DNA from: Sphingomonadaceae bacterium 3R27E2-A
Lineage (GTDB): Bacteria > Pseudomonadota > Alphaproteobacteria > Sphingomonadales > Sphingomonadaceae
Reading direction: 5' to 3'
DNA length: 64,000 nucleotides
NCBI GenBank assembly: GCA_005503165.1
Contig: SCNT01000009.1
Location: 1-64,000, forward strand
Position 1 is the first letter of the stretch; each line of letters begins with the position of its first letter. The notes under the pieces were generated by a model that worked only from the letters and a program-made list of their open reading frames with translations, searched no databases and had not been told where the DNA came from. The position numbers and the translations under genes are program-made. Positions 26,551 to 35,366 of the stretch are shown in pieces.

Positions 26551-28791
26551 TCAGAAGGTTATGCGACCCTCGACACCGATTACACGCGGCTGGCTGTAGC
26601 GATTGATCGTGGGGGCCTGGGCGACATAGTAGAGCTTGTCGAACAGGTTGTTGGCGAAGGCGCTGATGTTGACCTTCCCGAACTGTACGCCGACGCGCAA
26701 GTTCACCAGAACATAGTCGTCAAGATCGACCGATGTGGCCGTCAGCTCCTGCTTGCCGCCCCATTGACCGCTCACGAGGACATTGCTCGTCAGCGCGACA
26801 TCCTTGGCGACGGGATAGCGAAGGTTGAGATTGGCCGAGGCGAGCCAGTCCGGCACCTGGGCAAGGTCGAGCCCGTCATAGCGTCCGCTCTTGACCTTCC
26901 CGCCCTGACGCGACCCGCTGAGCGCGAGGCGGCCATTGCCCTCGCCGAGATCGAAGCCCTGCGAATATTCCGCTTCGATGCCCCAGCTTTTCGCATCGCC
27001 TGCATTGGCGAGATAGGTTACGGCGGCCACCGGGCAGGTCGGGTTTGTCAGCGCGCAGCCATCGTCGAGTTGGGCGATCAAATCATCCAGCTCGGTATAA
27101 TAGCCGGCGATCGCGAAGTAGCCGCGGCGAAGGGGGCTGCCCTTGATGCCGACTTCATAGCTCCGGCTCCCCTCGCTCCCGAACGGTACCTGAACAGGGC
27201 TCGGCGCGCGCGGATCCGACAGGCGGGTGTTGAAGCCGCCGGCGCGGTAGCTGGTTCCCACCTTGCCATATGCCAGCACGTTCGGCGTGAGCTTGAACGA
27301 CAGGGTCGCATTGTAGGAAAGATTGTCGTCGCTCAGCTTCCCGTCGATAATGCGGCTCGGCCCGCCGGTCGGGAGGCCGGTCGCCAGATCGTAGAGCCGC
27401 GCCGTGATCGACCGGCTGTCGCTGGTGTAGCGAAGTTCGCCCGTGATGTTGATCGTGTCGGTGATGTCGAAGCCGAGCGACCCGTAAGCCGCATAGCTTT
27501 CGAAGTGGAGGCGCGACGGCGCGATGTTGCCCGGCGACGGGTTGGCGAGCGTCGGCGTCCGCGTCGTGGTCAGCGAGAAATCGCTGTCGAGAATCAGCGC
27601 CTCCGCGCCGAGGAGCCAGGCGAAGCGCCCGCCCGATCCGTTGACGTGAATGTCCTGCGAGAAGCTGTCGGTGGTATCGACCACAAACGACCCGCTGCTG
27701 GGATCGATCGGCGTCAGCGCGCCGACCTGGCCCGCTGCCCGCGCACGCGCCAGCTCGGCCGGGCTGACCGCGTCGTTGTCGAGGTCATATTCTGAATGGC
27801 GTTTGCGGAAACTGGTCGTGGAACTGAGCTCGGCGCCGCCCAGATCGACGCGCACCAGGGCCTGCAACCCGTCGATGTCCTGAATGGCTCGCGGGGCGGT
27901 GCTCCAGGGATAGCTGAAGCGGTCCTGGATATAACCTCCCGGAAAGCCCGGCGTGCCGGCCGGGATGAAGATCTGGTAGTGGATGCTGGGCGTCGTGAGG
28001 CGCTGCGTCTCGGCGAGAAGCACGACATCGACGGGACCGCGCCGAAGGCGGAGCTGGCCGCGCAGACCGTGGCCCTTCTGCCGATCGAAATATACGTCGT
28101 TGTCCGGATTGTAGAAAAAGCCCTTGTCCTGCTCGACAAGGTCGCCGCTTATGCGCAGCGCAGCGCCTTCGCCAAGCGGCACATTGACTGCGCCCTGCAG
28201 CTGGAGGCTGTTGTTCTCGAAGGCATAGCGTGCGCTCGCCCACCCCGAGAGATCGAACTCCGGCTGTGCCGAAATGATGTTGATCGCGCCACCGACCGCG
28301 TTCCGGCCGTAAAGGGCACCCTGCGTCCCGCGCAGCACCTCGACGCGGCCGATATCGAGCATGTCGAGCCGCGAGAAGTTGCGGCCGCCGACGGGGCCGC
28401 CGCCAATATAGGCCCCGTTGCGGTAGAGACCGATGCTCGGATCGCCGTTCGTCGCTCGCGCCGTCGACGATGCGCGAATGGAAATTTCGGAGGTCAGCGA
28501 CGAGTTGAGGTTGTTGAAACGAACGCTCGGCTGATCGGCCAGGAGTTCGGGGGTCGACGTCGCGCCACCGCGATCTGCAAGCGAGGCTGCGTCGATGACC
28601 GAGGCCGCTGTCGGGACGTCGGCGAGCCGCTCCTCGCGGCGCCTCGCCGTAACGACGATCGAGCCGTCATCGACGGCTGCCGACGCGGTGTCAGCCGGGG
28701 CGGGCGCGTCGCTTTCCTGGGCGAGAGCCGGATCGGCGCCGACGACCCAAAGGGCGGCCGAACAAAACAAGGTGCACGCGTAGCGTCCCAT
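26551..28791 (-). CDS. TonB-dependent receptor (catabolic sphingomonad type)
   Basis: A 746-residue outer-membrane receptor starting at 28791 after GGGAGGGATTT; signal peptide MGRYACTLFCSAALWVVGAD. The TonB box and plug (GSIVVTARRREERLADVP, ELLADQPSVRF, EVLRGTQGALYGRNAVGGAI) are followed by the barrel ending VIGVEGRITF. The GTQGALYGRN plug signature belongs to the group found with esterases and oxygenases in sphingomonad catabolic clusters. The operator-like ATTATCGATAAT lies 27 bp before its start. It heads an operon with a carboxylesterase, a serine hydrolase and a DUF1254 protein. Role inferred: uptake of an ester compound that these enzymes cleave. Confidence 0.92.
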   Translation of the reverse strand: MGRYACTLFCSAALWVVGADPALAQESDAPAPADTASAAVDDGSIVVTARRREERLADVPTAASVIDAASLADRGGATSTPELLADQPSVRFNNLNSSLTSEISIRASSTARATNGDPSIGLYRNGAYIGGGPVGGRNFSRLDMLDIGRVEVLRGTQGALYGRNAVGGAINIISAQPEFDLSGWASARYAFENNSLQLQGAVNVPLGEGAALRISGDLVEQDKGFFYNPDNDVYFDRQKGHGLRGQLRLRRGPVDVVLLAETQRLTTPSIHYQIFIPAGTPGFPGGYIQDRFSYPWSTAPRAIQDIDGLQALVRVDLGGAELSSTTSFRKRHSEYDLDNDAVSPAELARARAAGQVGALTPIDPSSGSFVVDTTDSFSQDIHVNGSGGRFAWLLGAEALILDSDFSLTTTRTPTLANPSPGNIAPSRLHFESYAAYGSLGFDITDTINITGELRYTSDSRSITARLYDLATGLPTGGPSRIIDGKLSDDNLSYNATLSFKLTPNVLAYGKVGTSYRAGGFNTRLSDPRAPSPVQVPFGSEGSRSYEVGIKGSPLRRGYFAIAGYYTELDDLIAQLDDGCALTNPTCPVAAVTYLANAGDAKSWGIEAEYSQGFDLGEGNGRLALSGSRQGGKVKSGRYDGLDLAQVPDWLASANLNLRYPVAKDVALTSNVLVSGQWGGKQELTATSVDLDDYVLVNLRVGVQFGKVNISAFANNLFDKLYYVAQAPTINRYSQPRVIGVEGRITF

Positions 28792-28817
28792 AAATCCCTC
28801 CCATGTCATTTCTCATT

Positions 28818-28829
28818 ATTATCGATAAT
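28818..28829. promoter_or_regulatory. ATTATCGATAAT operator before the receptor operon
   Basis: A perfect 12-bp palindrome, ATTATCGATAAT, inside the longer shared string CATTATTATCGATAATTTT. The identical string lies upstream of the GntR gene at 31014-31025. This suggests that the GntR protein controls both the receptor operon and itself. Confidence 0.65.
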
Positions 28830-28883
28830 TTTGAACATCGATACAATTCTGTCAAGCCGATTCTGCCCGCCTCGCCTCGCTAA

Positions 28884-30197
28884 TCAGCGATGTGCCGGAA
28901 CCAGCGCGGAGATCAAATCGCGGATCCCGCGTGCCGTAGCGGCAAGCGGCTCGGAGGCGACGACGTCCAGCGTATCGGTCGCCGCATGATGATGTCTGTG
29001 GGCGCCGAACACGCCGGCATGCCGAACATAGCCGGCGCCGATGACCTCGGCGAGTTCGCCCGCCACGCCCTGCGAAGACGGATAGGCCATCTCGAGTCCG
29101 GGTTGCCCCTTGAAGATCGCGCGCGCGCGATCGACGAAGTCCGCCGAGGTCATCAGGAAGCGGTAGGGATCCGCGCTCGGCAGCGGCAGAAGCGCGGACG
29201 GCGTTTCCTGAAAGTCGCGCGTGGCGACATTGGCTCCGAGGTGGAGCCAGAGGTCGGTCTCGGCCGGCGGCGGCCCGATGCTCTCGACGACGTGGCTGGC
29301 TCCGAGATTCTCATACTCATGTCCGCTGTTGCAGAGGAACAGCAGACTGTGACCGGTGAAAATACGTGGCATCCAGTCTGCCAGCGCCAACCAGACGGCG
29401 ATCCCGGGACCCCGTTCGCCGGCGCAATCGGTCCAGCCCGAACGGGGGGTCGAGACGACGATCCAGCGGCGGCCGGCGCGTTCGACACGCCCTATTATAT
29501 TGTCCGCCCGGCGAACGCCCCCGTCGCCCGTTATCGTGAGGCTCGCGCGCGTGCCGTGGCGAGCCGCTTCGATCACGGGCGCCGCATGACGCGGCGCGAG
29601 GAGGGCTATCGGCCTGTCGGAAAATGGCCCGTCCGCGGGAGCATTCAGCAGAAGCGCCTCCCCGCTCGGGCCGGTCGTGACGAGGACAACCCCGCTGGCT
29701 CCACGCGCGAGAGCGTCGGCCAGTGGCTCGCGCACGGCCCGGTCCAGCAAACTCGACCAACGGCGGTACGGGAGCCGGATAACCGCGATCGCGCCGTCGA
29801 GCCGCCCGCCGGTTTCGGCCAGCCGCAGCGCCGCTTGAACCCCCCGGGGCTCGGTTACGGCAGCCAGCGGCTGCGCCGTGAGCCCGATCTTGATATCGCC
29901 GAAGGCGAGCTCGCAGACGGAGCCATCGAACCAGGGCACCTCGAATCCTTGCCGTTCGACGTTGAAGCCCGCCACTTCAAGGCGCTTCGCGGTCCAGTCG
30001 GCCGTCCAGCGGTCTCCAGCTCCGCCCGACCTCTTGTTGCCGGCTTCCGCATAGGTTCTGACGTCCGCCAACAGTCTTTCGGGCCCGAACATCGCTTCAC
30101 CCCCGGTTGCAGCGCCAGCTGTCGTTGCCTCGAACGCCAGCGGAGCGGCGAGCCCGGCCTTGAGCAGCGTCCGCCGATCGGTCCGGACGCGGGTCAC
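28884..30197 (-). CDS. M28-like exported protein with altered metal site
   Basis: A 437-residue protein starting at GTG 30197, overlapping the GntR stop (GTGA). Tat/Sec-type N-terminus (DRRTLLKAGLAAPLAFEA). A PA-like insert is suggested by residues 130-210 (ALARGASGVVLVTTGPSGEA). The second half aligns by eye with the M28 peptidase fold, but the usual first ligand (HYDS) reads STPRSGW, the GANDNASG site reads CAGERGPG, and the EE pair reads GHEYENLG. The final His (HRHHHAATDTLD) remains. It is therefore either non-catalytic or uses different chemistry. It is co-transcribed with the GntR regulator. The family call is moderate. Confidence 0.65.
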   Translation of the reverse strand: MTRVRTDRRTLLKAGLAAPLAFEATTAGAATGGEAMFGPERLLADVRTYAEAGNKRSGGAGDRWTADWTAKRLEVAGFNVERQGFEVPWFDGSVCELAFGDIKIGLTAQPLAAVTEPRGVQAALRLAETGGRLDGAIAVIRLPYRRWSSLLDRAVREPLADALARGASGVVLVTTGPSGEALLLNAPADGPFSDRPIALLAPRHAAPVIEAARHGTRASLTITGDGGVRRADNIIGRVERAGRRWIVVSTPRSGWTDCAGERGPGIAVWLALADWMPRIFTGHSLLFLCNSGHEYENLGASHVVESIGPPPAETDLWLHLGANVATRDFQETPSALLPLPSADPYRFLMTSADFVDRARAIFKGQPGLEMAYPSSQGVAGELAEVIGAGYVRHAGVFGAHRHHHAATDTLDVVASEPLAATARGIRDLISALVPAHR

Positions 30198-30934
30198 GCC
30201 GACTTCGCGCGGCGACGGCTCGCTCTCGGCTTTGCGTGGCGCGCCTTATACTCCTCGAGGGCCTGCTCGAAGCTCTCCTGCGTCACACCGATCAGGGCGC
30301 GTGCGGCCGCGTCGGCGGCATCGCCGTCGCGGGCCACGATATGGCGGCATAGCGTCTCGTAGAGCGCGGCCGAGCGCCGCGCGGCCTCGTTGCCATGGGT
30401 CTCGATATAGCTGTTGGTGTAGACATTATGCTGCCATCGCGCGAGCAACGCGACGCGGTCGAGAAGTTCGAGAGCGAGCGGCGCATTGCTGCGCTTCGCG
30501 ATGAAGCGGCCGATGCGGTTCGAGACGTTGAGATGCTCGAACGTATTTTCGGTGCGCAATGTGACGTCCTTGTATTCGACAAGGCGATGCATGAGTTCGC
30601 GGCCGTCGCGGTCGCTCATTTCCGCGCAGGCAAGGCGGCAGGCCACGCCGAACAGCGCCTTCCAGAGCTCGTAAACCTCGTCAGCGGCATGTTGGTCGAG
30701 ATCGATCACGAAGGCGCCGCGCCAGGGGACGACCTTCAGGAGACCTATGTTTGCGACCTGCCTGAACGCCTCGCGCACGGGGGCGTGACTGACCCCGAAG
30801 CGCGCGGCTATCTCGCGCTCCCGGATCCAGGCTCCCGGCGGAATGCGCCAGGCCACGATGTCATCTATCAAGAGACGCGCGATCACCCTGTCCTGGGTCG
30901 GCGCGCTATCATCGTCGCCAGTATTTCTCGCCAT
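30194..30934 (-). CDS. GntR-family regulator, FCD type
   Basis: A 246-residue regulator starting MARNTGDDDSAPTQ at 30934; long upstream frame is rejected as it lacks a ribosome site and family sequence. The winged-helix domain spans about residues 12-80 (RIPPGAWIREREIAARFGVS, APVREAFRQVANIGLL). The C-terminal FCD ligand domain follows (ELWKALFGVACRLA, IGRFIAKRSNAPLALELLDR). Metal- or acid-ligand binding is usual for the FCD domain. It is followed by the M28-like gene. Its own promoter and that of the receptor at 28791 both carry ATTATCGATAAT, the likely operator. Confidence 0.9.
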   Translation of the reverse strand: MARNTGDDDSAPTQDRVIARLLIDDIVAWRIPPGAWIREREIAARFGVSHAPVREAFRQVANIGLLKVVPWRGAFVIDLDQHAADEVYELWKALFGVACRLACAEMSDRDGRELMHRLVEYKDVTLRTENTFEHLNVSNRIGRFIAKRSNAPLALELLDRVALLARWQHNVYTNSYIETHGNEAARRSAALYETLCRHIVARDGDAADAAARALIGVTQESFEQALEEYKARHAKPRASRRRAKSA

Positions 30935-31013
30935 GAAGCTCCGCTCGAATTCCGTTCCGGGTCCATCGTGTTGGCACAATGTTTCCCGGAAATCGATGAT
31001 TGCGAGAGGCATT

Positions 31014-31025
31014 ATTATCGATAAT
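31014..31025. promoter_or_regulatory. ATTATCGATAAT operator before the GntR gene
   Basis: The second copy of the 12-bp palindrome within the same longer string CATTATTATCGATAATTTT, 80 bp upstream of the GntR start. This fits autoregulation. Confidence 0.65.
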
Positions 31026-31190
31026 TTTATTTTTTCACAAGCGGTGGTGCGCCATCGGAATTCAGCCTTCAGCTGCCGGCTTCGGTGCCATGCTGCGCGG
31101 CCCGGTCGCCGGCCGATCTCCGTCCGGCCCAAGGGCGTTCGCCGCGGCAGCGAGGGAGGGAGGCGATCGCCCGCGGTCGGCGGAGGATCG

Positions 31191-32255
31191 CTATCGTGCA
31201 TCATCGCCCAGCTCCTCGCGCCGCCGCTGGCTGGCCATGAATTCGCGCGTGGTTCGGAACGACGGCGGCAGCGATCGGCGCTTGCGGCGCATCGTCGCCC
31301 AGATCCGCAGCATGTGCCGTCTGCGTTCCGGCTCGACATGGTCCTCGAACGCAGTCCGGGCATGAAGGACGGTGTAGTTATTGGCGATTTGAAGGTCTCC
31401 GGGGACCATCACGAACTCGAAAAAATGCGCCGGGTCGTTCAGCGCCGCATCGAGCGCGTCGAGCGCGGCGACTTGCTGCGCCGTCAAGCGCGGGACGCCG
31501 GGCATGGCTTGCGCGAGATCGATATAGCCGCGCTTGTGCAGAATATTCAGCAACCCGCGATGCTCAGCGAAGATGGGCACGGCCTGCACCGGCCGTTCGG
31601 GGCCAAGTTCGCCGCGGGTATCGAAATAGAATTCACGCTGAAGGACGAGCGCAAGACCGGGGTCGCGGGCAAGGACGGCATTGAAGGCCGCCCCGGCGCT
31701 CACGATGCGGCTATGACCGCCCGATTTTCCCGCGTTGCGGCAGAGAAAGAACAGGGCGTCGGACCCGTCTCCGTGGAACTGCAGCTCGACGTTCGTCTGA
31801 TAGCCCCGGATATTGCTGCTGCGAAAGGCGGTACGCGCTTCGGCTTCGTCGGCGAAACTCTGCTCGGCGCGGACGTGATGCAGTCGCTTCCCGCTGGCGT
31901 CTTGCGGCTCGGGATAGCCCATATGGCTCACGATGCCCCAGAACAGCCGTTCGACATCGGCAAGCTCGAGCCCCTCGATCGGGACATTGCGCAGGAGCGC
32001 AAAGCCCGGCCCCCCTTCGATCCGGTCGATGATCGCGTCGAGCCGGCGCGCAAAACCGGGCAGCCGGAAAGTCTCGGGCCCAATCTCGTCGCGCGCGACG
32101 CCCATCCGGTTGACATCGGCGAGAGCTGCCAGGGCCTCGGCCCGGTCCGCCGGGGACAATTCGACGATCCAGCTCCGGTCGCTTTCGATATCCGCCGAAA
32201 GCCAAACCGAAGGCCCGGTAACCGGCGTCGTGCGAACGGAGTCGGTCTGGATCAT
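31191..32255 (-). CDS. TauD/TfdA-like Fe(II)/2-oxoglutarate dioxygenase, second copy
   Basis: A 354-residue protein. LLRNVPIEGLELADVERLFW and QTNVELQFHGDGSDALFF show the family core, with the His-x-Asp iron ligands in FHGDGSD. The distal His is in NYTVLHARTAFEDH, and the Arg in RRRHMLRIWATM would hold 2-oxoglutarate. It is longer and more diverged than the enzyme at 12064, closer to the clavaminate-synthase/TauD-like group. Operator site D lies 14 bp upstream and is shared with the divergent MFS gene. An oxidative step on the island's substrate is inferred. Confidence 0.87.
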   Translation of the reverse strand: MIQTDSVRTTPVTGPSVWLSADIESDRSWIVELSPADRAEALAALADVNRMGVARDEIGPETFRLPGFARRLDAIIDRIEGGPGFALLRNVPIEGLELADVERLFWGIVSHMGYPEPQDASGKRLHHVRAEQSFADEAEARTAFRSSNIRGYQTNVELQFHGDGSDALFFLCRNAGKSGGHSRIVSAGAAFNAVLARDPGLALVLQREFYFDTRGELGPERPVQAVPIFAEHRGLLNILHKRGYIDLAQAMPGVPRLTAQQVAALDALDAALNDPAHFFEFVMVPGDLQIANNYTVLHARTAFEDHVEPERRRHMLRIWATMRRKRRSLPPSFRTTREFMASQRRREELGDDAR

Positions 32256-32268
32256 TCAGCTTGTGTAT

Positions 32269-32283
32269 TGTCAATAATCGACA
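32269..32283. promoter_or_regulatory. TGTCRATWATYGACA operator, site D
   Basis: TGTCAATAATCGACA, identical to site A, in the 95-bp divergent region between the second dioxygenase and the MFS-carboxylesterase operon. It is close enough to both starts to control both. Confidence 0.65.
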
Positions 32284-32350
32284 TTGGCTATAGGAATCTT
32301 TCACGCGGCCCCAATGGGCCCGAAGACAAATAGGTGAAGCGGGGGTGGCA

Positions 32351-33610
32351 ATGGCATCGATTGCGAAATCCGGAACCTGGACAGGCCGTCTCGCCTATTT
32401 CCTCTTCCTGATGTTCCTGGTCTCGACCCTCAACATGGCCGACCGCCAGATCATCGGTATCGTCGCGGAGCCGATCAAACGCGAGTTCGGCCTTTCCGAT
32501 ACGCTGCTCGGGCTGCTCGGCGGCACTGCGTTTGCGCTGATCTATCCGCCGCTTGGCCTACCCATCGCGCGGCTGGCCGACCGCTTCAACCGCCGGAACA
32601 TTCTCGCGATCTGCCTTGCCTTCTGGAGCGGGATGACCGCGTTGTGCGGCGCCGCTACGGGCTTCTGGTCGCTGCTCTTCGCGCGCGCGGGCGTCGCGGC
32701 AGGAGAAGCGGGTTACGCGCCCTGCACGCATTCGCTCATCGCGGACGAAGTCGATGAGCGCTACCGTGCTACGGCGTTCGCGGTGCTCGTGACCGGCATC
32801 TCGGCGGGCGGCTTTCTCGCCTCGGCGCTCGGAGGCTATGTGGCACAGGAATATGGTTGGCGGTGGGCTTTCGCTGCAATCGGAATTCCGGGCCTGCTTC
32901 TCGCCCTGCTCGTTCGCCTGACCGTCCGCGAGCCGCCCCGAACCGTCGCACCGCGCGGCGCGACGGCCTGGAGCGTCTATCGCAGGCTCCTTACCAACCC
33001 CGCCTTCTCCTGGTGCATTGCCGGTTCCGCGTTGCATCTTGTCGTGACGTACGGGCTCGGTGCGTGGGCGGTGGTCTGGTTCGTGCGGGGTCATGACATG
33101 CCGCTCGCCACCGCAGGCCTGGCTCTGGGCGGCCTCGGCGCAGTCGCCGGTGCGCTGGGGAGCTTCTCGGGCGGACTGGCAGGCGACTGGCTGGCCCGGC
33201 GCGACAGGCGCTGGCTCGGCTGGTGGCCATCGATCACGGTGCTGATCGCGGCGCTCGTCGGAGCGCCGGCTTTCCTCACGGACAATGTTGCGCTGGCCAT
33301 CGCCGGCGTCACGCTGGCGGTATTTCTGAACGCGCTCTACCAGCCTTCGACCTATGCGTTGGTGCAGGGCGTCGCCGACCCGGGCGCGAGGGCCAGCGCC
33401 GCAGCGCTGATGATCTTCGCCCAGAATATTGTCGGGCTCGGACTGGGGCCGGTTGCGATCGGCGTCGCCAGCGACGCATTGACGCCGGCAATGGGCGAGG
33501 CCGGCCTGGGACTGGCACTCGCGGGGGTCTTCATATTCAACGTGCTGGCCTGCATCGCCTATTTCATGGCCGCCCGCTTTTTGCGAACCAAAGGAAACGA
33601 CGATGCATAA
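32351..33610 (+). CDS. MFS transporter
   Basis: A 419-residue inner-membrane protein with about 12 hydrophobic helices. The loop 2-3 motif is visible as LADRFNRRNI, and GEAGYAPCTHSLIADEV is typical of the anion/organic-acid branch (spinster/hexuronate-like carriers). The chosen ATG at 32351 follows GGGGGT; a GTG two codons earlier is possible. It overlaps the start of the carboxylesterase gene by 8 bp, so both are co-translated. It probably carries an acid or alcohol product of periplasmic ester cleavage into the cell. Confidence 0.88.
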   Translation: MASIAKSGTWTGRLAYFLFLMFLVSTLNMADRQIIGIVAEPIKREFGLSDTLLGLLGGTAFALIYPPLGLPIARLADRFNRRNILAICLAFWSGMTALCGAATGFWSLLFARAGVAAGEAGYAPCTHSLIADEVDERYRATAFAVLVTGISAGGFLASALGGYVAQEYGWRWAFAAIGIPGLLLALLVRLTVREPPRTVAPRGATAWSVYRRLLTNPAFSWCIAGSALHLVVTYGLGAWAVVWFVRGHDMPLATAGLALGGLGAVAGALGSFSGGLAGDWLARRDRRWLGWWPSITVLIAALVGAPAFLTDNVALAIAGVTLAVFLNALYQPSTYALVQGVADPGARASAAALMIFAQNIVGLGLGPVAIGVASDALTPAMGEAGLGLALAGVFIFNVLACIAYFMAARFLRTKGNDDA

Positions 33611-35105
33611 GATCCTCATATCGGTGCTGCTCGCCGCCGCACCCGCCAGCGCGTCCGAGCCGGTTCGACGCGACACGCCGCAGGGCGTGGTCGAGGGCCG
33701 AAGCGACAATGGCATAGAGATGTTCAAGGGCATCCCCTATACGGCGCCGCCGCTGGGACCGATGCGATGGCGCCCGCCCGGCGATCAGCCGCACTGGACG
33801 GGCGTCCGCGACGCCTCCGCCTTCGGCCCGGTCTGCGTCCAGAAGGCTCCGGCCACCGCGCGCGTTCTCGCCTCCAGCCCCCAAAGCGAAGACTGCCTCA
33901 CGCTCAATATCTGGCGCCCGGCCGATGCGAAGAATGCCCCGGTGATGGTCTGGATCCATGGCGGGGCGAACATGTTCGGGTCGGGATCCGAGCCATTCTA
34001 CGATGGAGCCGCCTTCGCGCGGCGCGGCATCGTCTTGGTGACGATCAACTATCGGCTGGGCTATCTCGGCTTTTTCGGTCATCCCGCGCTCAAGGAGGGC
34101 GGCGGCAACCTCGTCAACTATGGTCTTCTCGACCAGATTGCCGCGCTCAAATGGGTCAGGGACAATATAACCGCCTATGGCGGCGACCCGGCGCGCGTCA
34201 CCATGTTCGGAGAGAGCGCGGGCGGCGGCGCAGTCCTGAACCTGCTCGCCGCTCCTTCGGCACGCGGCCTCTTCGCGCAAGCGATCGTGCAGTCCGGCGG
34301 GGGGCTTCCGGCTCGCAAGGACGCCGGGGACGCCACAAAGGCCGGACAGGGGATCGCCGCGGCCCTCGGCCTGAAGGACGCGACTGCCGATGCGCTGCGT
34401 GCCTTGCCGGCGGAGCGGTTCTTCGATGCTGCCGTTCCCCGGCCGGAGCCGGGTTTCGGCGCGGTACCGGGAGGTGCAGAGGTGGCGGAACCTCCGCTCG
34501 CCGCAATTCGCGCGGGGCGTGCGGCGAATGTGCCCCTCTTGATCGGCGTCAACAGCAACGAGGGCAGCCTGGTCGACAGTTGGGGTATGAAGGACGAGCA
34601 GGTGCTGGCGCTTCTCGGGGGCCGCGCGCCGGTCATCGCGGACGCTTACGGGTCTGCGACGACAAATCGCGGCGACTTTGCCCGCAGGCTGTATGGCGAT
34701 GTGATCTTTCTTTATCCTGCGCGTGCGATCGCGAGGGCGCAGCAGCGGCGCGCGCCGGTCTGGCTCTATTATTTCGACTATCTGCCGGAGGGCCTTCGCG
34801 CCCAGCAAAAGGGCGTGAACCATGCGGGCGAGATCCCGTTCGTTTTCGACATGTCCGCATCGCTGGCGCAGATCCCGCGCACGGAGCGGGACTTGTCCTT
34901 CGCAAAAGGCGTGAACGGATGTTTCGCCGCCTTCGCGACGGGGGGCAAGCCCTCGGCGTCGCCCTTGTGCTCGGCGTGGGCGCCCTATGACGCAAAGGCC
35001 GACAACTGGTTTGTTTTTCGTGACCCGCCCGCCGGGGCCAACCGCTTCGCGGAGCGGCAGCTCGACGCCATTGGCGCCGTCCTTCGTCAGCTCGGGCTGG
35101 ATTGA
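33603..35105 (+). CDS. Exported type-B carboxylesterase, second copy
   Basis: A 500-residue alpha/beta hydrolase with signal peptide (MHKILISVLLAAAPASAS). The oxyanion region is IHGGANMFGSG, the nucleophile elbow FGESAGG, and the catalytic His lies in NHAGEIPFVFD. The Cys pair in the N-terminal part (GPVCVQ, EDCLTLN) is kept. It is closely similar in sequence to the esterase at 24949, so the two are paralogues in different operons. Its ATG lies inside the MFS gene. A periplasmic esterase working with the MFS carrier is inferred. Confidence 0.92.
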   Translation: MHKILISVLLAAAPASASEPVRRDTPQGVVEGRSDNGIEMFKGIPYTAPPLGPMRWRPPGDQPHWTGVRDASAFGPVCVQKAPATARVLASSPQSEDCLTLNIWRPADAKNAPVMVWIHGGANMFGSGSEPFYDGAAFARRGIVLVTINYRLGYLGFFGHPALKEGGGNLVNYGLLDQIAALKWVRDNITAYGGDPARVTMFGESAGGGAVLNLLAAPSARGLFAQAIVQSGGGLPARKDAGDATKAGQGIAAALGLKDATADALRALPAERFFDAAVPRPEPGFGAVPGGAEVAEPPLAAIRAGRAANVPLLIGVNSNEGSLVDSWGMKDEQVLALLGGRAPVIADAYGSATTNRGDFARRLYGDVIFLYPARAIARAQQRRAPVWLYYFDYLPEGLRAQQKGVNHAGEIPFVFDMSASLAQIPRTERDLSFAKGVNGCFAAFATGGKPSASPLCSAWAPYDAKADNWFVFRDPPAGANRFAERQLDAIGAVLRQLGLD

Positions 35106-35366
35106 TATTGGCTGGCGTTCGTCGAATTGCCCCGCGAAGCGGGGCAATAGGCAGCCCTTTGCCTGCCGCGCGGCTTGCTTGTCCTGTCGCTGAAAATTCG
35201 GGGTGGACGATCAGGCCGCGCGGCCGCTGGCAGCGCGCGCACGCCTGCATATGATCGAATTCTTACGGCACGGATCGCAGCGGAACCCGGCCAGGCCGCC
35301 TGCGGGTTCTCGCCAATGCCCACATCCCATTGCGTACCGCGCGCCAGGCTGACAAGGAGAGACAAG

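Noticed and set aside
24949-35105. Possible fumonisin-type degradation cluster because of type-B carboxylesterases and TonB receptors
   Set aside because: No aminotransferase or other fumonisin-pathway genes are present; type-B esterases alone are not diagnostic.
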